This document shows positions 54,218-62,559 of a stretch of DNA of 64,000 nucleotides, piece after piece. The stretch covers positions 1-64,000 of the forward strand of contig NZ_BCVQ01000012.1 of NCBI RefSeq assembly GCF_001591825.1, given 5' to 3'. How positions within the stretch are numbered: the first letter of the stretch is position 1; the number at the start of each line of letters is the position of its first letter. Below the pieces are notes generated by a model. That model made no database searches, was not told where the DNA came from, and saw only the letters and a program-made list of their open reading frames with translations. Origin of the DNA: Rossellomorea vietnamensis NBRC 101237 (GTDB taxonomy: Bacteria > Bacillota > Bacilli > Bacillales > Bacillaceae_B). The translations under genes were made by a program, and so were the position numbers.

Positions 54218-55792
54218 TTATTTCTCCTCGTTATGCACGATGCTGTCCGTAATACTGTCATATTCATTCTCCGCAATGGCACTACTGATGATTTCTTCTT
54301 TTTCTAGCTTTGCAACCGCCTCATATTCTGCATACATGGCGTGTTTTCTAAGTGTAGAGAGCTGTTTTTCTTTAAGGACCGGGTTGCGTTCAAATAAGTC
54401 ATCCAATTGTGCTTTCAGCATATCGATTCTTTTTTCGTATGTATCAATGAGCTCCTTCGAAATTGGGTCAGTGATATAGAGCTTTTGTTTCACACGATGA
54501 ATCTCTGATATCGCCATTTCATAACGATGAAGCTGACTAAGTAATTTCTCGAATTCCTCATTTCCTTCCTCTTTAGGCTTAATGCCCAATACATTGATTA
54601 ACGGTTTGATGGTAAGTCCCTGGACTACCAGGCTGAATAAGACAACACTAAAGCCAAGGATCAACACGTCCTCCCTGCCTGGGAAGTCCCGTGGCAGACT
54701 CAGTACAAGAGCAATCGAGAGAGATCCTTTCAATCCTCCCCAATTCAATATGTGCTTCCACATATGCGGGAAGTTCCCGATAAGGGACAAGCTTGTATAA
54801 ACGGCTATACTCCTTGCCACTAATACGACAAGTATGGCTGCGAATATGTATGGCCATTTCTCAAGGAGGTCGATCCTTGTTATCTCAAGACCGACCATTA
54901 GGAAAACCAAAGAATTCGCAAGTAATGCTGCCACATCCCAAAAACTGTTGATATTCAACTTGGTAGTGGGACTCATTCCGATCTTCCCGCCGAAATTCCC
55001 AAAAATCAGTGCTGCAATGACCACGGCGATGACTCCTGAAGCATGAACACTTTCCGCAAGAAGGAAAGAACCGTAAAATAGGATGACACTAAAAATGATT
55101 TCAAGTGGATAATCATCGTAGTACTTCGTTAAAATCGAAAAGGCATACCCCAGGGAACCACCGATGATCAGTCCCAATGAGACCACTCTGATGAACTCCC
55201 ACAAACCGCTCCCAAGGCCCGCCCATCCAGCATCGATATATGAAACAAGATAAAAGGCGGAAATATTGAATAACACAACAGCTAAACCATCATTGAATAA
55301 GCTTTCGCCTTCAATCACAACGGCCAATCGCTTCTTAACGCCCACACTCTTGAAAATGCTTAATACACTGACAGGATCCGTTGCACTCATCAGGGCACCA
55401 AAAACAAAAGCTGCCTGAATAGAGAAATCAAAGAAATAATACGCTGAAAAACCGACGATTAAAAATGAAATCAACGTTCCACCGAAAGCCAAAGCGATGA
55501 TCGGTTCTTTATTGGCCCTTAGATGGGAATAGGGTAGCTTCAATGCCGCTTCTCCCAAAAGAGCTGGTAAAAACAAGGTGATAATGACGAAATTAAAAAC
55601 TTCACCTTCTGTAATGAAAGCCTTAAGCGGCTCCAATACAGGTATATTGAATAACCCGATCAACGCTCCAACGATCACGAGGGCAATCGGATAGGGTTGC
55701 TTGAATTTCTTAGAAATCGCCGTTATACCGGCTGCAATCATAACTAATATAAGACCGAGTTCGAAAATATGATGCATATCCAGCTCTTCCAT
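54218..55792 (-). CDS. Na+(K+)/H+ antiporter, CPA1 family
   Basis: Membrane antiporter of 524 residues: about 12 helices in the first 400 residues, then a charged cytoplasmic tail (about 405-524) rich in Glu/Lys helices. SATDPVSVLSIFKS and EGESLFNDGLAVVLF contain the acidic ion-binding residues of CPA1 proteins. Likely pH and sodium homeostasis. The ATG follows GGGAGGAGGAGACATTT. Confidence 0.9.
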   Translation of the reverse strand: MEELDMHHIFELGLILVMIAAGITAISKKFKQPYPIALVIVGALIGLFNIPVLEPLKAFITEGEVFNFVIITLFLPALLGEAALKLPYSHLRANKEPIIALAFGGTLISFLIVGFSAYYFFDFSIQAAFVFGALMSATDPVSVLSIFKSVGVKKRLAVVIEGESLFNDGLAVVLFNISAFYLVSYIDAGWAGLGSGLWEFIRVVSLGLIIGGSLGYAFSILTKYYDDYPLEIIFSVILFYGSFLLAESVHASGVIAVVIAALIFGNFGGKIGMSPTTKLNINSFWDVAALLANSLVFLMVGLEITRIDLLEKWPYIFAAILVVLVARSIAVYTSLSLIGNFPHMWKHILNWGGLKGSLSIALVLSLPRDFPGREDVLILGFSVVLFSLVVQGLTIKPLINVLGIKPKEEGNEEFEKLLSQLHRYEMAISEIHRVKQKLYITDPISKELIDTYEKRIDMLKAQLDDLFERNPVLKEKQLSTLRKHAMYAEYEAVAKLEKEEIISSAIAENEYDSITDSIVHNEEK

Positions 55793-55951
55793 AAATGTCT
55801 CCTCCTCCCTTGTACACTATTATCATTTCCCTATCTTGTTTATTTACTAACCTACCCAAGACTTATCTTCCTTTAGTATACAGAAATTTCCTTGGATATT
55901 AAAATCCATATCCATACCATACATTGAAAAAGGATAACAAGGAAACGCAAA

Positions 55952-55992
55952 AAAAATGACGACTACAGCGTAACCTGGTAGTCGTCATTTTA
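55952..55992 (-). terminator. Terminator of the MoxR-VWA operon
   Basis: AAAATGACGACTAC and GTAGTCGTCATTTT-type arms pair around a 12-base loop (one offset base); A/T runs flank both sides. Confidence 0.82.
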
Positions 55993-55996
55993 TCAT

Positions 55997-57916
55997 TTAA
56001 ATACTCTTATATAGGAGCTTTCTGAGTAAAGGAAATAATACTTCCGGGAGTTCTTCCACATCTGATACAAGGATGCTGTAATTCCCATAAATATTTTGGA
56101 TGGTTTTTCTTTGGGATTCATCGATTTCACCGTTTGATAAAAAGACGTTGATGACTTCGATTCCCTTTTTCCTTGCATCCAGAACGGCTTCGTGTGTATC
56201 GACAATTCCATTTTGTTCGTACTCCATGGCTGCAGGCTCACCATCTGAGAAAACAAGAAGGAATTTTTGTTTTTCATTCCGCATCAGAATTCTTTCTGTC
56301 ATCAAACGAATCGCAAAACCATCCCGATTGTCCTCTTCCGGCTGGAGCTGCATGATTTCAGAACCACTGCCTGGTTTCAGTGAAGTATAGAAATTCAACA
56401 CAGGATTTAAGTAATTCGGCTGGCTGGTCTTGGACGCACGATTCGTGTCTTCCCAGAAGCCGACGACTTCATGTGGGACCCTGACAGATTTTAACGATTC
56501 ATGAAACAACGTGATACCGAGCTTCGTCTGATCCATTTTGTCATACATGGAGCCTGAACAATCGACTAATAGAGAAAACACTGCGTCTATCTCTGAGGAA
56601 GGATTCTGCTTTTTGTAAAAAAGTCTTGGATTATCATCTGTTATGAACCGTAATAACTTGTTATTCAATCTGCCGAAATGCAGATCGCTGCGCGGTTGTA
56701 TACGCTTATGCTCCAATGTTTTCTCAATCATCTTCTGAAGCTTTTTTTGAAATGGAGCAATCATCGCTTTGTTCTGACTATACACTAGCTTTTCTTCAGA
56801 AGTGGGAACAGACGGGGTCAGGAAGTGAGGTACTGCGAAGCGATTGTCCTTCCCATACTCACTTTCTCCCCCTCCTGACTCTTCCCTCTCCTGCTCCTCG
56901 GCTTTTACATTATGATACTGCTCCCGTTCTGTCTCCTGCATAGAGCCTTGAACCATTGCCAACGCCTGATCAGCATCATCCCCTTCACGTAAACCTTCTC
57001 CCATGAGGTCGGATTGCGAACCTTGATCCAGATCGAACTGAAGGAATGATTCACCTTTGTCACTTGTTTCCCTGTGCCATGTACGGAATTCTTCATCCAT
57101 GATCTCTTCTTCCCCTGTGCTTTCTTCTTCCAATACATCATGATTCTCCAGGGGGTCTTTCCTTTTTAGATCGTCAAAGGTTTCACCGGACATTTCTTCT
57201 ATCTCATAGACGTCTTCAGGCAAATGGAAGTATTCATTCAACATATCTTTTTGAACAATTTCATCCACAACCTCAACAATCTCCAAAGCTACCCTCACAA
57301 CGTCCTTCGTCTGACGGGTCTCATAAAATCGGGTAATCTGCCCATGTATAAACGGCATGGCCAGGTCAATATCGTCATTTATCTTGACCGGTTGTTCCAA
57401 CGGGGATTGGGCGTGAAGAAGAAGGTAAACCGAATTGAACAGAGCATCTGTAAACACGCTTTTCGTCAAATTCACTTTAAGCTGGGCTTCAAAGTGCTGA
57501 CGGTATAATGTTCTTCTCGTGTCAAATGATCTTTTGGTGCCCGGCCGTTTGGATTTGCAAATTTCCTCTAATCGTATTTCTTCCCCTATGACAAATAATT
57601 GCTTTGCAAAACGTGGAACCGAAGTATTTTTTACTTTTGCAATATAATTTATCACATCTTCTTTCACCGTTTCATGGAGGTTACCGATGGTCCTCAAGTA
57701 GATATCACTTTTCAACCCATGGACTTCATCATCTCTTTTTCGATGATCCCAGAAATGACTGACATAGACCGTTTCCTCTTTATAGTCCAAATAAGAAAAC
57801 GGACCATACTTCAGGTTCATATCCCCATTTTTTGACAGTGTTTTTGTAAGATCCGCCATTTCCATCACTAAAAATGAATCAATATTTTCATCATTAAATT
57901 GAATAAATCGATGCAT
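55997..57916 (-). CDS. VWA domain protein (YojO, NorD/CobT-like)
   Basis: 639-residue cytosolic partner of a MoxR-type ATPase. The long N-terminal helical half is followed by an acidic low-complexity middle (about 270-380), then a C-terminal von Willebrand A domain with the MIDAS motif DCSGSMYDK (DxSxS) and SDGEPAAME. Such proteins recruit MoxR ATPases to insert metals or remodel complexes, as NorD does for nitric oxide reductase. The ATG at 57916 follows GAGGGAT; the ATG at 57934 overlaps the upstream gene. Confidence 0.87.
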   Translation of the reverse strand: MHRFIQFNDENIDSFLVMEMADLTKTLSKNGDMNLKYGPFSYLDYKEETVYVSHFWDHRKRDDEVHGLKSDIYLRTIGNLHETVKEDVINYIAKVKNTSVPRFAKQLFVIGEEIRLEEICKSKRPGTKRSFDTRRTLYRQHFEAQLKVNLTKSVFTDALFNSVYLLLHAQSPLEQPVKINDDIDLAMPFIHGQITRFYETRQTKDVVRVALEIVEVVDEIVQKDMLNEYFHLPEDVYEIEEMSGETFDDLKRKDPLENHDVLEEESTGEEEIMDEEFRTWHRETSDKGESFLQFDLDQGSQSDLMGEGLREGDDADQALAMVQGSMQETEREQYHNVKAEEQEREESGGGESEYGKDNRFAVPHFLTPSVPTSEEKLVYSQNKAMIAPFQKKLQKMIEKTLEHKRIQPRSDLHFGRLNNKLLRFITDDNPRLFYKKQNPSSEIDAVFSLLVDCSGSMYDKMDQTKLGITLFHESLKSVRVPHEVVGFWEDTNRASKTSQPNYLNPVLNFYTSLKPGSGSEIMQLQPEEDNRDGFAIRLMTERILMRNEKQKFLLVFSDGEPAAMEYEQNGIVDTHEAVLDARKKGIEVINVFLSNGEIDESQRKTIQNIYGNYSILVSDVEELPEVLFPLLRKLLYKSI

Positions 57917-57926
57917 TACAAATCCC

Positions 57927-58808
57927 TCATTCAAATAAGGTTTCTGCTATATTCAGAATAGCCGCTTTCTCACGTTCATCTTCAAGCTTATCGACAATTC
58001 CCCTCTGTATCGCACGCTTGGCAGGGAGATACAAAGCCAAGTCACAGGCATCAAGGAGAGCACGGATCGATGCTGCTTCCTCTGAAATTTGTCCATTTTT
58101 CACCTGGATCAATAAATCAGAAGACAAATCTACAAATTGGCCGATGAGCTTGTCATCCGTAAGCTTACTTTGACTTTCAATGACACTCTTCAGCGTTTCT
58201 CCTTCAATATAAGGTACGTCTATGACGACAAAGCGATTTTTAAGGGCCTCATTTAACGGAACCGTACCTACATACCCTTCATTGATAGCGGCTACAACCC
58301 CGAATGAGGGGGCCGCTTTCACGACTTCACCTGTAAATGGGTTTGTAATACTTCTTCTATAATCCAACACACCGTTTAAAATCGGCAATGTTTCAGGTTT
58401 AGCCATATTGATTTCGTCGATATAGAGCAGGTGACCATTTTTCATTGCTTGAATCACAGGTCCTTCAATGAAATCGATGGTATTTTTCCCATCCCTTTCG
58501 CTGATCGTTTTATATCCTAATAATGCTTCTGCATCGAGATCAACAGAGCAGTTGATACTGTGCATCGGCTGAGAAAAAATCGATGATAATGTATCGGAAA
58601 GCTTTGTTTTTCCAGACCCCGTAGGTCCTTTTAGGAGAAGGTTTTTCCCCAGGGAAAGGGAGATGATGCTGTCCTCGATGATGTAATCTTCACTTGCCGT
58701 ATATCCCCCTTCCCCGATCAATGAGTGGTTCTCAGTACCAGCGAATGCTTGTTTTCTTTCATTTATTATACGAGTGACCGATTCCGGTAGTTCTCTTTCC
58801 AAATTCAT
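57927..58808 (-). CDS. MoxR family AAA+ ATPase (YojN, NorQ-like)
   Basis: AAA+ ATPase of 293 residues with Walker [18 protein letters not shown], Walker [13 protein letters not shown], sensor 1 [12 protein letters not shown] and arginine finger region [15 protein letters not shown]. It is the first gene of a pair with the VWA protein ten bases downstream. The ATG at 58808 follows AAAGGATGTCAAAGC. No nitric oxide reductase or cobaltochelatase genes are nearby, so the client is unknown. Confidence 0.88.
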   Translation of the reverse strand: MNLERELPESVTRIINERKQAFAGTENHSLIGEGGYTASEDYIIEDSIISLSLGKNLLLKGPTGSGKTKLSDTLSSIFSQPMHSINCSVDLDAEALLGYKTISERDGKNTIDFIEGPVIQAMKNGHLLYIDEINMAKPETLPILNGVLDYRRSITNPFTGEVVKAAPSFGVVAAINEGYVGTVPLNEALKNRFVVIDVPYIEGETLKSVIESQSKLTDDKLIGQFVDLSSDLLIQVKNGQISEEAASIRALLDACDLALYLPAKRAIQRGIVDKLEDEREKAAILNIAETLFE

Positions 58809-58905
58809 GCTTTGACATCCTTTCCAATTCACATATTAGTCATTCTACATGTAATAGCGCTTACACTGCAAAGGGTCTGCACACATTTATTATTCCGGCA
58901 GATCA

Positions 58906-58934
58906 AGAAAAAAACACCCTTTGCCGGGTGTGAT
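58906..58934 (-). terminator. Terminator of the GNAT gene
   Basis: On the minus strand ACACCC and GGGTGT pair around GGCAAA, followed by seven T. Confidence 0.8.
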
Positions 58935-58940
58935 AACCTT

Positions 58941-59846
58941 TTATATGTTCAAATCATATCTGGTGAATCCCCTATAGACATACATACCGGCTTTTTGATA
59001 GACGATTGTGGCATCGGTGTAGCTGTCGCTGTCTACGGATAGGGCTGCTGTTTTCATCCCGCGTTCTTTCAGCTTGTGGAATGCGTAATGAAGTAAATGA
59101 TGGGCAAGTCCCCTGCGACGCACGTTTCTCTGTATACCCAAATGAGTGATTTCCCCCATCCTGGTCTCTTCATTGACAGTACAAAGGATAAATCCTATGA
59201 GATGGTCTCCTTCTTTCAATAGGTACCAAAGAGTAGGATCGAATGTTGGGCGAAGGAAACGCTTCTTGAATTCTTCCAATTCAGTCGGGTGATAATCAAA
59301 ATGGTCCGAAAAAACCTCTTCGAAGAGTTCATGAAGACAATGAGTTTCAGTATCGGGATTGAAACTTGTTATCTGATAAGAGGAAGGAATGGAGATATAC
59401 GTTAAATCTTCAAGATCCTTTTTCATCTGAAACCAGAAGCGGGTTGCAGTAAACCCACATTGTTCGAGAGTCTTTTTCTCTACTTCAAGGTTGGCAGATA
59501 AGATGATCGTTTTGTTTTCACCTTTCATCATTTGTCGGGTTTTAGCGGATGATACTAATTCTTTTACCATTTCCTTTATATAATGATCCATATGTTCATT
59601 TGGTTTAGCAAGAATTAAAGAGGGCAGGCGATGATCTTTTTCAGTCAATATGGAGAGGGCAGCCAATTTACCATTATGCCAAAGACCTATCCGATCCGTT
59701 TCTGGAACCGATTCCACCATCTCATGTATTTCTTCTTCGCTGGTTTGCCTTTCTCCAAATGCCTTCCGTTCATAGTTCATAAATAATTCTTTCAGTGATG
59801 ACATGTCCTCTAGAGTAACCATCCGTTTACTAAAAGATTTCTTCAT
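58941..59846 (-). CDS. GNAT acetyltransferase, apparently double-domain
   Basis: About 301 residues. The C-terminal half is a clear GNAT domain with the acetyl-CoA loop LGIQRNVRRRGLAHHLLHYA and the later SVDSDSYTDATIVYQKAGM, reminiscent of MshD-like enzymes. The N-terminal half has a similar length and strands (GLWHNGKLAALSIL) but no intact CoA loop, so it looks like a degenerate GNAT repeat. The ATG at 59846 follows GGGAGACGAGAA. Substrate unknown. Confidence 0.82.
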   Translation of the reverse strand: MKKSFSKRMVTLEDMSSLKELFMNYERKAFGERQTSEEEIHEMVESVPETDRIGLWHNGKLAALSILTEKDHRLPSLILAKPNEHMDHYIKEMVKELVSSAKTRQMMKGENKTIILSANLEVEKKTLEQCGFTATRFWFQMKKDLEDLTYISIPSSYQITSFNPDTETHCLHELFEEVFSDHFDYHPTELEEFKKRFLRPTFDPTLWYLLKEGDHLIGFILCTVNEETRMGEITHLGIQRNVRRRGLAHHLLHYAFHKLKERGMKTAALSVDSDSYTDATIVYQKAGMYVYRGFTRYDLNI

Positions 59847-59939
59847 TTCTCGTCTCCCCATCCATCCCGATTTTCAAGCACTTTGAACAATGCAATATTA
59901 ATATGAAGTTCATGAATATTTCTTTCGTTAAGTTAACAT

Positions 59940-59979
59940 GAAAAAAGCTGATTTCTTCCGTTCAGGAAAAAATCAGCTG
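59940..59979 (-). terminator. Terminator of the DUF6501 gene
   Basis: AGCTGATTT and AAATCAGCT pair around a 15-base loop; on the minus strand it ends in a T-run. Confidence 0.8.
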
Positions 59980-59988
59980 GAGGATGGT

Positions 59989-60192
59989 TTAGACCTCTTC
60001 GAAGTATTCTTTGTAGAATCCTCCCATTTTGCCACTTTCATCGATGACGAAGTAGTATTCTTCTGATTCGTTTTTCACTTCATATTCTTTCCCAACTGTA
60101 AGGACATTCGCAACTGTGTATTTCTTTGCGTCCGTATGTAAACACTTTATCTTTTTATTCGAATGATTCTCCGTCCAAGTTTTATGGATCAA
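59989..60192 (-). CDS. DUF6501 family small protein
   Basis: 67 residues. KIKCLHTDAKKY and VGKEYEVKNESEEYYFVID with GGFYKEYF resemble a small conserved Bacillaceae family (DUF6501, by memory), probably a small beta-barrel. The TTG start follows AAAGGAGGTTATCGAC. Function unknown. Confidence 0.72.
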   Translation of the reverse strand: MIHKTWTENHSNKKIKCLHTDAKKYTVANVLTVGKEYEVKNESEEYYFVIDESGKMGGFYKEYFEEV

Positions 60193-60401
60193 GTCGATAA
60201 CCTCCTTTTCAATGGAACTATGCTACTAGTATATTCTTACAGGCGCATTAGTTCAACTACTATCTAAACCGGAATTCGGCTGAACCGATTTCCGACGCCC
60301 CTTATATAGTTTTTTGTCGATTTTTTATGGATTTTGACACACCGAACAATTGTTATATGGTATATTATAGGAGATAACATATTGGGAGAGGTTCGATATT
60401 C

Positions 60402-60731
60402 GTGAAAAAAGGATTAATCAGAATAGGGATGATTTTCTCCATCCTTCTACTATTTTATATGAGCACGCACCGGCCGAATGAAGAACAGTTTTACTCTTGG
60501 CTATTAAATGAATACGATATTGAATGCCACGCTTCCATAACCTGCACAAAAAAAATGGAGGGGAATTCCTATACAACCCTGATTGAAACAGGATCAAATA
60601 TTAAGAATGGGTACTTGCTGTTTAACACAATTGGCAAGATCTATGAAGATGAGCAAGGTTCCAGAATCACGGTTAAAGCGATAGGGATATTCGGAAAGTA
60701 TTTCACGATCATGATAGATGAACAAGGCTGA
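60402..60731 (+). CDS. Small membrane-anchored or secreted protein (109 aa)
   Basis: Not recognised. Residues 5-21 form a hydrophobic segment after a basic start, followed by an extracellular domain with two Cys (ECHASITCTKK) six residues apart that may form a disulfide. The rest is predicted mixed beta strand (YLLFNTIGKIYEDEQGSRIT). The GTG at 60402 follows GGAGAGGTTCGATATTC. Faces the converging dedA gene. Confidence 0.62.
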   Translation: MKKGLIRIGMIFSILLLFYMSTHRPNEEQFYSWLLNEYDIECHASITCTKKMEGNSYTTLIETGSNIKNGYLLFNTIGKIYEDEQGSRITVKAIGIFGKYFTIMIDEQG

Positions 60732-60756
60732 TGACAATACCTCCATCAGTCTTTTA

Positions 60757-61374
60757 TTATTTCCGATACCTTACTTTGCTGTACTGTTGCTTTTTTTTCA
60801 TAGTGAAGAAGAGTCCATAAATAATCAGTGTAACAAATAGAATGACAAAAATGATCCCCGCTTTTAGGCTTACTTCCTCTAACAGCACCTGAAAGCTCTT
60901 AGGGAAGTACCGTCCAATCTGAAAATAGACGATTCCCCATACGAAAGCTGATGGAAGGGCATAAAGAAGATACTTCATGAAGGAGATTCCTTTTGTTGTA
61001 CCTGCAATATATGGCATGAATAACCTGATACCCGGTATAAAATAACTGAATGAAATCGCCAATGGACCGTATTTATTCAGCCAAGCTTCTCCGTTATCAA
61101 TGAGCTTTTTGGATCTGTTCCCATTCCTCATCCGCGATGATAGCTTAGTGCCAAAATATCGTCCATTCATGAAGGCAAAAATTCCATAGGAAATCAATCC
61201 ACTATACATAAACAAAAAAGAGGTGTACGGATTAAAATGTCTCCATTCAGAGAGATATCCGGCTAATGCGGCAGCCAGTTCGTTAGGTACCGGTAAACCA
61301 ACAAACACGACCCAACTGAATAAGAACATGGCAATATAACCAAACTGATCAACCAAATGAAGTAAAAAGTCCAT
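60757..61374 (-). CDS. DedA family membrane protein
   Basis: 205 residues with four or five TM helices. The DedA/SNARE-associated motifs are VGLPVPNELAAALAGYLSE near residue 25 (the conserved acidic residue) and RLFMPYIAGTTKGISFMKYLLY. Family members recycle undecaprenyl phosphate or flip phospholipids and affect envelope homeostasis. The ATG at 61374 follows AGAGGTGTGTG; the upstream 19 codons have no site. Confidence 0.88.
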   Translation of the reverse strand: MDFLLHLVDQFGYIAMFLFSWVVFVGLPVPNELAAALAGYLSEWRHFNPYTSFLFMYSGLISYGIFAFMNGRYFGTKLSSRMRNGNRSKKLIDNGEAWLNKYGPLAISFSYFIPGIRLFMPYIAGTTKGISFMKYLLYALPSAFVWGIVYFQIGRYFPKSFQVLLEEVSLKAGIIFVILFVTLIIYGLFFTMKKKQQYSKVRYRK

Positions 61375-61492
61375 CACACACCTCTTTTCACACAATGCAT
61401 TTTGTGTCTCTCCCTGAACCCACCTGGTCACTCATTAAATACCCTATCGGATTAAGACGAAAACCACTCATGATTCGTGAAGCGCCCGTACC

Positions 61493-62368
61493 TTAACTTG
61501 AGGTAAGGAGATTCTCCACTTGATCTTTCGTCATACCTATTTCCAATAACTGTTTTTGTAGTTTTTCATGATAAGACCGACTGACATGTGGAAGGCTTCC
61601 CCTGAGGATTTCCCTGGCGTAATGATCGGGAGGACATGTTTCATCGTATTTCACCTTTACGATAAAGGTCAGTACATCTTCATACGTTTTGCCGTTTATC
61701 AGTAAGTCGATGAAAGCCGCCCTGTACCAACCCGGGGTGACCCCCTCCCTTGTAAACAGGTACTCTACAGCCTCTTTGGGGATATCATATACAACCCCTT
61801 CCATCGTTCCTCCATCTTCAATAATATCTCCACGGCCTCCATCATGTACCTGAAAGAGATATTTCATTGTATATCCTTCCAATACCCCCGCTCCAAGGCA
61901 ATCTTTAAAATGGTGATCCACCTGTGCTTTTTTAAATCGATCATCATCCATACAGGATCCGTATGCGAAATATAGTGTACTTTCTGGTTTTTCCTTAAGA
62001 AATTGATGGACCTTCCAGTCTCCTGAAGGAATTTCTTCTTGAAATAATGCTTTGTCTTCGGAATAGTAGACAAATGCTTCCCGGGTTCCGGTGTCTGTTT
62101 CCACTTCTTTAAGTTTTCGGATAAATAGGTTCTTTTCACGATCTTCCAGAAAATCCTCAAGCTCATCGATCTTCGATAAGATGTCGGAGTCGATCTTATA
62201 TACTTCGCCATAGGCTGTTCCATTGCCTTCTTTCAGGGCTGGATAACCTTTATTCGTTTCATATAGAATTCCTTCTACCCAGGCTTGCTCCCTGACCAAT
62301 GAAGCATCCTTTAGTAAGGAATGATTACTTTCGTGTCTTCTTAACGTACCATAGACAAAAACGTACAC
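61493..62368 (-). CDS. Tandem gamma-glutamylcyclotransferase-fold protein
   Basis: Two GGCT-like domains in one chain. Domain 1 starts VFVYGTLRRHESNHSLL and contains YGEVYKID, typical of GGACT/AIG2-like proteins. Domain 2 starts TLYFAYGSCMDDDRF and continues to a GVVYDIPKEAVEYL segment, like classical cyclotransferases. Best start is the GTG at 62368, seven bases after AGAAAGGGG; upstream ATGs at 62395 and 62416 have poorer sites. About 291 residues. The substrate could be gamma-glutamyl peptides or amines; not established. Confidence 0.82.
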   Translation of the reverse strand: MYVFVYGTLRRHESNHSLLKDASLVREQAWVEGILYETNKGYPALKEGNGTAYGEVYKIDSDILSKIDELEDFLEDREKNLFIRKLKEVETDTGTREAFVYYSEDKALFQEEIPSGDWKVHQFLKEKPESTLYFAYGSCMDDDRFKKAQVDHHFKDCLGAGVLEGYTMKYLFQVHDGGRGDIIEDGGTMEGVVYDIPKEAVEYLFTREGVTPGWYRAAFIDLLINGKTYEDVLTFIVKVKYDETCPPDHYAREILRGSLPHVSRSYHEKLQKQLLEIGMTKDQVENLLTSS

Positions 62369-62496
62369 CCTGTTACCCCTTTCTCTTGTTAACATAACTT
62401 CATTACAGTTAATCATCTAACCTAGCTTTCTTATATTTTATCAAATGATCTTTAAAATTTCAGTATCCTCTGCTTTCCTTATACAAATCTTCATAA

Positions 62497-62535
62497 AAAA
62501 AGACATTCCACCATAACGGCAGAGATGTCCTTTAA
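62497..62535 (-). terminator. Terminator of the acyl-CoA ligase gene
   Basis: On the minus strand AAAGGACAT and ATGTCTTT pair around an 18-base loop, followed by a T-run. Confidence 0.72.
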
Positions 62536-62559
62536 GAGGAAACGCTTTCAATTTTTCAT

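Noticed and set aside
55993-56277. Minus-strand ORF of 94 aa overlapping the VWA gene
   Set aside because: Alternative frame of the VWA coding sequence, which has its MIDAS motifs and a good start in the other frame.
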